Assembly (NCBI RefSeq): GCF_036170895.1
Contig: NZ_CP108036.1
Span: forward strand, 496,001 to 560,000
Length of the DNA stretch: 64,000 nt
Source: Streptomyces erythrochromogenes
GTDB lineage: Bacteria; Actinomycetota; Actinomycetes; Streptomycetales; Streptomycetaceae
Reading direction: 5' to 3'
Below, in pieces: positions 33,401-39,987 of this stretch; the first letter of the stretch is position 1; the number at the start of each line of letters is the position of its first letter. The notes under the pieces are model-generated. The model saw nothing but the letters and a program-made list of their open reading frames with translations. It was not told where the DNA came from and searched no databases. Position numbers and translations under genes: made by a program.

Positions 33401-35319
33401 TCGACGCGGTTGGCGCTCCAGTCGGACCAGAAGACGAGCAGTTCGCCGTCGACGTAGTGGAATCCCATGCGGTGGTGGGAGCCGGTGGGCACGCGCAGGT
33501 CGTGCGTCAGGACCGTCGAGTCGGCGTCGATGACGCGGACCTGGGCCGCGTTGGCGACGATCAGGTACGGCCAGGCCTCGACGACGGTGAGGCCGTGCCG
33601 GTCCTTGCCGGGGGTCAGTTCGGCGACGGCGCTCTCCCAGGCGGGCCAGGCCAGTTCCTCGAAGAGGCCGCCCCGCAGGGTGCGGGCGAGGGTTTCCCCG
33701 AGGTCGGCGGCGGCTGCGGCGGCGACCTCCTCGGGGGCGAGCACCAGGGCCTCGACGGGCAGCCAGGTCAGCCGCTCGATGGCGTCGGGCACGCCGGGCA
33801 GGCCGGCGGCGACGGAGGCGCGGGCGACCTCGACCATCCACTCGGTCAGGAGCGGGCGCGCGCCGGGCGAGGCGGCGACGTGGCGGACGATGTCGGCGCC
33901 GCCGCTGCCCAGGCCGTTCAGCGCCCGGCGGAATGCGGGCTGGAAGCGGGGGTCCGCGGCGACGGCGGACAGGTCGCGGCGCTCGTCGCGGGCGGCCCAG
34001 TCCGACAGGTTGAGCGAGTCGTGCCGGTGCCGCGCCCCGTCTTCCCGAGGGTCGACGACCGGGACGTCGAGGGTGAGCAGCAGGTCGAGGAGGTCGGCGT
34101 CCTGGACGCCGATCTGCAGGCCGGCCTCGCGCCCGGGCCGGTCGAGTTCGGCCCGCAGCTGCGGGGCGCAGCGCTCGACGATGTCGAGGAGCGCCGGGTG
34201 CGTGGGGCGGCGGCCCCAGCCGGAGTGGCGGGCGGTGTGGAAGCGCTCGAGCCAGCCGGCGGTGCCGTCGGCGCAGCGCTCTTCGTCGGGCAGGTTGCCG
34301 TCGGCCAGTGCGGCGGTGGCGCCAGACTCCTCCAGGACCTCCAGCCACAGGTCGGTGAGGTCGGTGTCTCCGCCGGGCGGGGTCAGTCCGAGGAGGGTGC
34401 CGCGCACGGCGGGGACGCGGAGGGCGAGCGCGACGAGGGCGCCGCGGTGGGCCTTCCACCAGCCGAGCGCGGCGCGCAGGGTGGCGGGCAGGGGCAGCAG
34501 TTCGGCGAGGTAGTCCTGCTCGGGTTCGGTGCCGGTCAGGCCGGCGGCGCGGGCGAGGCGGCGCAGCTCGACGGCGGCCTGGGCGGAGGGCGGCAGTCCG
34601 CCCGCGGTGCGGCGTACGCACAGGCGGCGGAAGCGCTCGTAGGCCTCGGCGGGGCTGACGCGGACCGCCAGGGCCTTGCCGTAGCCGGCGAGCACCTTCA
34701 CCGGCAGGGCGCCGGCCAGCGCGAATTCGAGGAAGACGGAGTCGAGGCGGTCCTCGTCGACGGCCAGGCCGTGCTGGGCCTCGGCGGTGCGGGCTCGGCC
34801 GAACAGCTGGGCGGCGTAGGTGGTGTTCTCGACGGCGAGGAAGATGCGCGCGGCCTGCTCGTGGAAGAGGGGCAGGAAGTGCGGCACGGAGGCGGCGAGG
34901 CGGTCGGCCAGTTCGGTGCACGCGTCGAGCGCGGCCTTGGGCTTGGTCTTGGCCTGGCGGGCGATCCGGTCGAGCTCGGGGACGACGGCGAGGGCGTGGT
35001 GGCCGTCCTCGGGGTGGTGCACGAGGACCCATTCGGGGAAGCCGAGTGCCTGGCGGCGGCTCAGGCCGACGACGGGCGGCTCGCCCTCCTCGCATACGAG
35101 GCCGAGGAAGCCGGCGGCGAGGTCCTCGGCCGCTCCGAGTTCGGCGGCGGCGAGCCGGACGACGACGCGGTCCTCGTCGAGGCCCGGGTGCCGGTAGGTG
35201 CGGGCGGTCAGGTCGACGGCGCCGGCTCCCGCGCCGGTGGTGCCGTTCGGGAGGACGGCGCCGGCCTGCAGCAGCAGTTCGTTCTCGGTCGCCGCGGTGT
35301 CTCTCAGGTTCTTGCTCAT
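30403..35319 (-). CDS. Giant protein of unknown family, 1638 aa, in the MoxR/DUF4132 array
   Basis: A long cytoplasmic protein with no signal peptide or membrane helix. The N-terminal third is helical and repeat-like (LDACTELADRLAASVPHFLPLFHEQAARIFLAVENTT, LEFALAGALPVKVLAGYGKALAVRVSPAEAYERF). A middle segment is beta-rich (GLTVVEAWPYLIVANAAQVRVIDADSTVLTHDLRV, FWSDWSANRVEGYWH, HRGDTRLPDERPVVSDGTSYWVWQRRD) and suggests a beta-propeller. The last part is helical again. ATG 35319 overlaps the DUF4132 gene's stop as ATGA, so it is made with that protein. I do not recognise a named family. It ends with a basic tail, KVKRTRARRR. Possible scaffold or sensor of the system. Confidence 0.75.
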   Translation of the reverse strand: MSKNLRDTAATENELLLQAGAVLPNGTTGAGAGAVDLTARTYRHPGLDEDRVVVRLAAAELGAAEDLAAGFLGLVCEEGEPPVVGLSRRQALGFPEWVLVHHPEDGHHALAVVPELDRIARQAKTKPKAALDACTELADRLAASVPHFLPLFHEQAARIFLAVENTTYAAQLFGRARTAEAQHGLAVDEDRLDSVFLEFALAGALPVKVLAGYGKALAVRVSPAEAYERFRRLCVRRTAGGLPPSAQAAVELRRLARAAGLTGTEPEQDYLAELLPLPATLRAALGWWKAHRGALVALALRVPAVRGTLLGLTPPGGDTDLTDLWLEVLEESGATAALADGNLPDEERCADGTAGWLERFHTARHSGWGRRPTHPALLDIVERCAPQLRAELDRPGREAGLQIGVQDADLLDLLLTLDVPVVDPREDGARHRHDSLNLSDWAARDERRDLSAVAADPRFQPAFRRALNGLGSGGADIVRHVAASPGARPLLTEWMVEVARASVAAGLPGVPDAIERLTWLPVEALVLAPEEVAAAAAADLGETLARTLRGGLFEELAWPAWESAVAELTPGKDRHGLTVVEAWPYLIVANAAQVRVIDADSTVLTHDLRVPTGSHHRMGFHYVDGELLVFWSDWSANRVEGYWHSSPGTVFTLDTNRNYWSLRSDHLSVPLPGGGRTTGGGVLHRGDTRLPDERPVVSDGTSYWVWQRRDHDNENGWLEYDPVGAAHGRFSLPAFFADALKEYNGKASTGYSNWLLPAPAVDGSVLGAPVDGLLGWRTARLPGNGWVGTDTGGRTVTVPEGREMPVAALTFPGDDRPRALSHRWRELSLSDPEGVVTAQTRNDRHDTPFSTGSVDLPPLSHWYALRPRDPEGSAALRTADRETVGALLKAAAAAPKVTDLPDVVSAALPRVTDPKLIGGIVEVLRFALTQQKALDGISARLDADTAPEEDREPGPADELLGAALNGLLDYAHYRYNGDSDGTHRTLSLLGAARAETDTAGVPGLLHFDTPALPYYSFTWTPLFDQPAAAAYRAVAATTTDEQREAVLTLLAQVDALGMASAQGSADNWRQVEVHLGQTHLTGPDGLDRNLYHRSLLPLGGGAVLAVTEHGTSVPDGHEFGGLLHDPTGRFTVPGPYTVRRATPLGDPERGPGWLTAFLGAAAEHGPVPFRPEAAEEFSRLTGVSGALARLVVAGLPHIDSYDRNFLPAEVRTALGVKATDAAYARDELKALAAELRRAVVAALLPADPARLWSEGPDVAAAAEVWNRRVGRRTPVPDWLATEAARAVRGGWPAHRVLAALLDPASSHELSVDVPWIVKGDHVEPAVAVTGPFNAQVLTATLAMSAWLAHRLPAGDPVRAVLPPALTAVRQRLAAPELLLEIAHYTSLPNFRKVAGTPSETGEGYERYGAVVMATHDDQPKPAVRTALLDSTGSDPYLPALRGDDQQPSGAETALRTAHDPGFAALLADPGAPAAGETDAAGTWWPQDPSRSVPELVEEVRAEHGLGADAAALYLALLAMPDPTDRNTARWTGWKPARLKAARAELAATDLVVSADRSRAGRSLFLPGGWADMASPALPVEQWKLPMYGLTPGGRPLLGVLAPAEPAAELYRRAWQRVREGDVPRFQELKVKRTRARRR

Positions 35320-36188
35320 GCGTCCCCGCCCTCCTCGATCTTGCGCCCGGCGTACAGTGCCGCGGCCATTCGCATTCCTTCGGACCAGGCCACCGGTCCG
35401 ACCTTCGTCAGCGGTACCGCCCGGCCGTCCTCGTCGTGCCAGCTCAGGGCGCCGGTGGTGGTCTCGTCGTCGTAGTAGGGCTCGCCGATCCACACCGACG
35501 CCTCCGTGCCGGAGCCGGCTCCGGTGTCGCGGACCTTGCAGGTGGCGTAGCCGCCGGAGACCCGGTAGCCGAGGGCGGTCGCGCGGGCGGCGAGGCCGAA
35601 GCGGGTGGGGAAGACCCCGCCCGCGTAGTCGCGGACCTCGGTGGCGGTGGCGGAGACCTCGTCGGGCTTGCGCCAGGTGGCGCGGTGGATCTGCTCGACC
35701 TGCTGCACGATGCCCAGCTCGGCCGCGAACTCCCGTACGTCGTCCAGGTCGGGCAGCAGTACGGGGTGGGGCAGGGTCACCGTGCGCGGGGAGAGCCGTA
35801 CGGTCTCGCCGTCGAGGTTGACCACCTTCAGCTCGCCGGACGTGGTGGCGTCCCGCAGGAAGCCCACCTCGCCGGGGTCGTCGCCGACGACGGCCAGGTC
35901 GCGCAGGGCGTTCTGCCAGGCCTCGTCGGGCCAGACCCGGGCGAGCAGTTCGGTCGGCACGGGCAGCGAGGACACCATCCAGGCGTCGACCTGGGCGACG
36001 CAGGCCGCCGCGTGCCGGTCGAGCCATTCGGCGAGCCGGCGCAGCCGGTCCACCTCGGGATGGTCCTTAAGCGCCTTGGGCAGCGTCTTCAACTGCCGTC
36101 CCGCTGCTCGGCCGGTGACGGACCTCGCCGCCACCCGCCCTTCCACCAGGGCGATCTCGTACCCCTCGCCCGCCGCCAGCCATGCCAT
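35316..36188 (-). CDS. DUF4132-domain protein (YehI/MolR-like, short form)
   Basis: 290 aa. The segment GRQLKTLPKALKDHPEVDRLRRLAEWLDRHAAACVAQVDAWMVSSLPVPTELLARVWPDEAWQNALRDLAVVGDDP matches the DUF4132 pattern. A beta-rich part follows (VVNLDGETVRLSPRTVTLPHPVLLPD), and MRMAAALYAGRKIEEGG closes the domain. E. coli YehI is about 1200 aa, so this is close to the domain alone. First gene of the array; the ATG at 36188 has GGAGGGG upstream. The domain has no known activity. Confidence 0.8.
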   Translation of the reverse strand: MAWLAAGEGYEIALVEGRVAARSVTGRAAGRQLKTLPKALKDHPEVDRLRRLAEWLDRHAAACVAQVDAWMVSSLPVPTELLARVWPDEAWQNALRDLAVVGDDPGEVGFLRDATTSGELKVVNLDGETVRLSPRTVTLPHPVLLPDLDDVREFAAELGIVQQVEQIHRATWRKPDEVSATATEVRDYAGGVFPTRFGLAARATALGYRVSGGYATCKVRDTGAGSGTEASVWIGEPYYDDETTTGALSWHDEDGRAVPLTKVGPVAWSEGMRMAAALYAGRKIEEGGDA

Positions 36189-36237
36189 CAGACCGTGCCC
36201 CTCCGCCTGTCCCGTACGTGTTTCCGCGCAGCCCTGA

Positions 36238-36260
36238 CAGGGGGGAGCAAACCCCCCCTG
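36238..36260. promoter_or_regulatory. Hairpin in the leader of the DUF4132 operon
   Basis: CAGGGGGG (36238-36245), loop AGCAAAC, CCCCCCTG (36253-36260): a perfect 8-bp stem 50-72 bases upstream of the DUF4132 start. It lies in the divergent promoter region 36189-36392. A leader structure or a regulator site are both possible. Another stem, TGTCCGG/CCGGACA (36331-36360), lies nearer the nuclease gene. Confidence 0.4.
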
Positions 36261-36392
36261 AGCTGCGGTATGTCGGGAGACTAGCGAGAGCCACTGACAA
36301 CGCCCGCCGGAGGGGCCTGCGTAGGTTGATTGTCCGGTTCTGGGTAGTCTTTCCCGGACAGTGACGGAGCGGTACCGGCTCGGGGTGGGGTT

Positions 36393-37118
36393 ATGGGACG
36401 TCAGATACGTGTACCGGGTGCGCTGGTGGCGGCCCTGCTGCTGGCGGCCGCGGCCGGGTGTTCCGATCCCGAGGGGCCTCGCTCGCCGGGCGGCCAGGAC
36501 CCGAAGCCGCAGCCGTCCGTCTCCCGGGCCGCGCCCCCGGCCGGGGCGCCGGCCGGCGGGGACGTGCTGCCCGGCCTGGTCACCACCGCCGAGGCCCGTA
36601 CCCGGCTGGCCGCGCTGAAGGTGGCTCCGGTGGGCACGATGGCCGGCTACAGCCGGGCCAAGTTCACGCACTGGGCCGAGCAGGGCAACAAGTGCGACAC
36701 CCGCGAGACGGTCCTCAGGCGGGACGGCGCCGAGGTGAAGCAGGACGGCGAGTGCCGGGCCGTGTCCGGCACCTGGAAGAGCCTGTACGACGGGGTGGCC
36801 GTCACCGACGCCGCCAAGATGGACATCGACCACATCGTGCCGCTCGCCGAAGGGTGGCGCTCCGGCGCGTCCGGCTGGGACGCCGCCCGGCGCAAGGCCT
36901 TCGCCAACGACCTGACCCATCCCCAGCTGCTCGCGGTCACCGCGTCCTCCAACCGGTCGAAGGGCGATCAGAGCCCCGACCTGTGGCAGCCGCCGGACCG
37001 TTCGAGCTGGTGCCAGTACGGACGGGCCTGGACCACCGTCAAATCCGTCTACGAGCTGACCGTCACCGAACCGGAGAAGAAGATGCTCACCACGATGCTG
37101 GACACCTGCACCTCATGA
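36393..37118 (+). CDS. Secreted HNH-family nuclease lipoprotein (DUF1524-like)
   Basis: 241 aa. Lipoprotein signal LVAALLLAAAAGC with Cys23. The nuclease core shows DIDHIVPLAEGW (His147), KAFANDLTHPQLLAVTASSNRSKGDQSPDLWQPP (Asn187, Lys190) and a C-terminal WCQYGRAWTTVKSVYEL. This is the HNH/DUF1524 pattern of GmrSD-type and extracellular Streptomyces nucleases. Five Cys after Cys23 (101, 121, 217, 239) suggest disulfides. It should degrade external DNA and stay attached to the membrane. Translationally coupled to the next small gene (ATGA overlap). Confidence 0.85.
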   Translation: MGRQIRVPGALVAALLLAAAAGCSDPEGPRSPGGQDPKPQPSVSRAAPPAGAPAGGDVLPGLVTTAEARTRLAALKVAPVGTMAGYSRAKFTHWAEQGNKCDTRETVLRRDGAEVKQDGECRAVSGTWKSLYDGVAVTDAAKMDIDHIVPLAEGWRSGASGWDAARRKAFANDLTHPQLLAVTASSNRSKGDQSPDLWQPPDRSSWCQYGRAWTTVKSVYELTVTEPEKKMLTTMLDTCTS

Positions 37119-37396
37119 CCGGGGCGGACCAGTGGCAGGACGAGGTGCTCGCCGGCCCGGGCGGCGCCATGACCGACGAGGTCGGCGTCATCACCGGCCC
37201 GCTCACCCTGCGCACCACCGCGACGGTCGACGGGCTGGTCCGGTTCGACGTCCAGTACCAGGACGCCGACGAGTGGTACACGCTCACGGGCAGCCCCAGG
37301 CCCCACCACGGCGCCCCGGCCGCCCTGCACGCGGCGGCCCTCGCCGCGATCCGCGCGGGCGGCGCGGCCGAAGCCCCCGGCGGCGGCCCCGCCTGA
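37115..37396 (+). CDS. Small cytoplasmic protein coupled to the HNH nuclease
   Basis: 93 aa, no signal peptide. A beta-rich start (DEVGVITGPLTLRTTATVDGLVRFDVQYQDADEWYTLTGSPRP) is followed by an Ala-rich helix (PAALHAAALAAIRAGGAAEAP). I do not recognise a named family. The ATG overlaps the nuclease stop, so synthesis is linked. It could be a nuclease inhibitor, but nothing in the sequence proves that. Convergent with the propeller lipoprotein gene, six bases apart. Confidence 0.7.
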   Translation: MTGADQWQDEVLAGPGGAMTDEVGVITGPLTLRTTATVDGLVRFDVQYQDADEWYTLTGSPRPHHGAPAALHAAALAAIRAGGAAEAPGGGPA

Positions 37397-37402
37397 GCCG
37401 GG

Positions 37403-38527
37403 TCAGAGCACGGCGATGCCCAGGGGGCGGGTGCCCGCGGGGAGTCGGCGGGCCGTTCCGGTGTCCAGGTCGACGACCGTGATGCCGTTCCAGTGGCCGT
37501 CGCGGGTGTAGCCGCCCGTGACGTACGCGGTCCGGCCGTCCCGGGAGACGGCGACGTCCTCGTGCGGGCCCTCCAGCGGGACGAGCCGCTCGGTGCCGTC
37601 CGGGGACCGGACCGTCAGCGACGGGCCCCTGCCGTCACCCGGCCGGACCGCCCCGGTACCGACCACCAGGAGCCGGCCGTCGGACGTGAGGGCGACCCCG
37701 TGCTGGTGGGTGTCGGCGGTCATCGGCTCGACCGCGGTGCGCCCGGTGCGCGGATCGACCACCGCGAGCCGTTCGCCCTCGAACGGCAGCAGCAGCTTCC
37801 CGTCGGACGGGCGTACGGCCGCGTAGTGCGGCTTGAGCCACGAGCCGAGGCCGCCCTCGGTGCCGTAGGGGGCCACCTCGATGCGGCGGGTGCTCAGCGG
37901 TCCGGCCGCCACGACGGTGACGTCGAAGGAGTCGTGCCCGGTGACGTACACCTCGGCGCCGTCCCGCGAGACGTCCACGTCGAAGGGGCGCCTGCCCACC
38001 GGTACGACGGCGGTGACCTCTCGGCTCGCCGTGTCGAGGACCTCCAGGACGCCGGTGGTGCCGGGGACGTTGACCCCGACGTACGCGCGTGCGCCGTCCG
38101 GCGAGAGGGCGATGCCCATGCCGCCGCCGCGGTACTCGCCGTCGGCGACCGGGCCGGTCGCGGTGCGGTACGGGATGCGCGCCACCCGCACGCGGGTGCG
38201 GGTGTCGACGACGGCGACGCCCTCGGCCGTGGCCACCCACGCCCGGCCGTCCGCGCCGACGGCCAGTGCGTACGGGGCCCGGCCCACGGCGACCGAGGCG
38301 ACCGCGCCGCGCTCGGGGTCCACGAAGGTGACCGTGTCACCGCCGAAGTCCGCGGTCAGGAGCAGACCCTGCGGGGTCGGAGCGGTGGCCGGCAGCGGTG
38401 AGGCCGCGGACGGCGCCGGCGCCGCGCCCGGTGCGGACGGCGCCGCGTCCTGGGCGCAGGCCGCGAGCAGTGTTGCGGCGGCGAGCGCCACGAGGACGGT
38501 ACGGGTGCCCCGCGCCCGGCGGTTCAC
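37403..38527 (-). CDS. YncE-like beta-propeller lipoprotein
   Basis: 374 aa. GTG start 38527, lipoprotein signal RTVLVALAAATLLAAC with Cys24, then a Pro/Ala-rich linker and about seven propeller blades. The repeating unit has a strand, DG/SRDG turn and VV-D element: ADFGGDTVTFVDPERGAVA, ALSPDGARAYVGVN, DVSRDGAEVYVTGHDSFDVTVV, ALTSDGRLLVVGTG, AVSRDGRTAYVTGGYTRDG. Members bind ligands or DNA at the surface or in the periplasm; the ligand is unknown. GTG overlaps the ankyrin gene's stop (GTGA), so the pair is coupled. Confidence 0.85.
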   Translation of the reverse strand: MNRRARGTRTVLVALAAATLLAACAQDAAPSAPGAAPAPSAASPLPATAPTPQGLLLTADFGGDTVTFVDPERGAVASVAVGRAPYALAVGADGRAWVATAEGVAVVDTRTRVRVARIPYRTATGPVADGEYRGGGMGIALSPDGARAYVGVNVPGTTGVLEVLDTASREVTAVVPVGRRPFDVDVSRDGAEVYVTGHDSFDVTVVAAGPLSTRRIEVAPYGTEGGLGSWLKPHYAAVRPSDGKLLLPFEGERLAVVDPRTGRTAVEPMTADTHQHGVALTSDGRLLVVGTGAVRPGDGRGPSLTVRSPDGTERLVPLEGPHEDVAVSRDGRTAYVTGGYTRDGHWNGITVVDLDTGTARRLPAGTRPLGIAVL

Positions 38528-39141
38528 CGGTCCGCCCCGGGCTGCGCCCCGGCCGCGCGCAGGATCCGCGCCATGCCCTCGAAGCCCCGGCGGGCGGCGT
38601 GCTCGTACGGGGTCACGCCGTCGTGGTCGGCGAGCAGCGGATCGGCGCCCGCGGCGAGGAGGATCCGGGCGACTTCTTCGTGGCGCGGGCCGCCGTCGCC
38701 GAGGATCACGGCCTCCAGCAGGGCGGTCCAGCCGAGCCGGTTGACGTGGTCGACGTCGGTTGCGGTCTCCTCCAGGACGGCGCGCACGTACGCGGTATGG
38801 CCGCGCTCGGCGGCCGGGACGAGGGAGATCCCGCCGAAGCGGTTGACCTGTTCCAGGTCGGGTCCGGCGGGCAGCAGCAGGCGCATCATCCGCACGCTGC
38901 CGGTGACGCCGGTGACCAGCCAGGGGCTGTCCTCGCGGGAGTCCGGGGCGTTGGGGTCGGCTCCGGCGGCGACCAGCAGCCCGGCCGCGGCCAGGTGGTC
39001 GCCGAGCGCGGCGAGCAGCAGCGGTGTGCGCAGCTGCTCGTCGCGGGCCTCCACGGCGGCGCCCGCGGCGAGCGCCGCGCCCACCGCGGCCGCGTCGCCG
39101 CGGCGGGCCGCGTCGAGGAGGTGTCGGTCGTGCGCGTTCAT
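38524..39141 (-). CDS. Ankyrin-repeat protein
   Basis: 205 aa, cytoplasmic. About six ankyrin repeats: LLDAARRGDAAAVGAALAAGAAVEARDEQLRTPLLLAALGDHLAAAGLLVAAGADPNAPD, then GGISLVPAAERGHTAYVRAVLEE, LGWTALLEAVILGDGG, EVARILLAAGADPLLADHDGVTPYEHAARRGFEGMARIL. Ankyrin repeats bind partner proteins. First gene of a two-gene operon with the exported propeller protein. AGAGGGACACC precedes the ATG. Confidence 0.9.
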   Translation of the reverse strand: MNAHDRHLLDAARRGDAAAVGAALAAGAAVEARDEQLRTPLLLAALGDHLAAAGLLVAAGADPNAPDSREDSPWLVTGVTGSVRMMRLLLPAGPDLEQVNRFGGISLVPAAERGHTAYVRAVLEETATDVDHVNRLGWTALLEAVILGDGGPRHEEVARILLAAGADPLLADHDGVTPYEHAARRGFEGMARILRAAGAQPGADR

Positions 39142-39224
39142 GGTGTCCCTCTCGGCTCCGGGGCGGGGAGGGCCGCGTACGCCCTCCCGCTCCCCCGGTC
39201 CATGCTCGCCCGGCCGCTGCCCGC

Positions 39225-39282
39225 GTCCGGTCCGCCCGGCGGACGGAGCCGTCGGGCGGACCGGACGACCCCGGGGTCGTCC
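39225..39282. terminator. Two overlapping hairpins after the GNAT gene
   Basis: GTCCGGTCCGCCCG (39225-39238) pairs with CGGGCGGACCGGAC (39253-39266), and the palindrome GGACGACCCC/GGGGTCGTCC spans 39263-39282. The two share bases 39263-39266. They follow the GNAT stop on the minus strand, before the ankyrin gene. Terminator, possibly with alternative folding. Confidence 0.75.
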
Positions 39283-39302
39283 GATCGGCTGATGCGGGAG
39301 CC

Positions 39303-39836
39303 CTAGCCCTCGTACTCCGTGAGGTCGATGCCGTGGATCTCCACGGCGTGTCCGTGGCGGGGGTCGGTGGTCTCGCGTTCGCGCACCATGTCCAGCTTGC
39401 GGATCACGTTCTCGGAGGCGGTGTCGCCGAGGCGGCTGACGGCGACGACGCGGTCCAGCCCGCGGTCCTGGAGGGCGAATTCCAAGGTGGCGTGGGCGGC
39501 TTCGGAGGCGTAGCCCTGGCCCCAGTACTGCCGGCCGAGCAGCCAGCTGATCTGCACGTCGGCCCGGGCGTCCGGCAGGTCCTCGAGGACCGAGAGGCCG
39601 ACGGCCCCGATGAGCTCGCCGGAGCCGAGGAGCTCGACGGCGAAGAGCCCGAAGCCCTCCTCGTCCCACTCCTCCTCCCAGCGCTCGATCGCCTCGGCCG
39701 TCTCGTCGAGACCGAGGGTGGAGCCGTCGCCGATCCAGCGCATCACCTCGGGGTCGGCGTGGATCTCCGAAAGGGGGACGAGGTCGTCGTCGGTCCAGAG
39801 GCGGAGGAGGAGGCGGGGGGTACGGATCTCGGTCAT
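39303..39836 (-). CDS. RimJ/RimL-type GNAT acetyltransferase
   Basis: 177 aa. Begins MTEIRTPRLLLRLWTDDDLVPLSEIHADPEVMRWIGDG, the typical start of the ribosomal-protein-alanine N-acetyltransferase subgroup. The acetyl-CoA loop is in LLGRQYWGQGYASEAAHATLEFAL (Q/R-x-x-G-x-G/A-like: YWGQGYASEA). Substrate not predictable; many members modify small amines or protein N-termini. ATG 39836 chosen to match the family start; an upstream in-frame ATG at 39845 would add three residues. Single gene. Confidence 0.88.
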   Translation of the reverse strand: MTEIRTPRLLLRLWTDDDLVPLSEIHADPEVMRWIGDGSTLGLDETAEAIERWEEEWDEEGFGLFAVELLGSGELIGAVGLSVLEDLPDARADVQISWLLGRQYWGQGYASEAAHATLEFALQDRGLDRVVAVSRLGDTASENVIRKLDMVRERETTDPRHGHAVEIHGIDLTEYEG

Positions 39837-39987
39837 GTCCCACATCCTGCCGAAATTCGCCGGACCAGCGGTAATCGGCCGTTGCGGCTGTGTTGCGGGT
39901 TCATGGCCATCCGCCGGGGAAGCTTTCCGCGGTTCGCCCCGGACCCCTACGGTCCGTCGGGAACCACGACCGAGGAGTGACCCTGCC

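Noticed and set aside
30361..35475. A 1704-codon open frame on the plus strand, Gly/Val/Gln-rich
   Set aside because: It is antisense to the 1638-aa gene and reflects the lack of stop codons in GC-rich DNA. The composition is unlike real proteins and it has no ribosome site.
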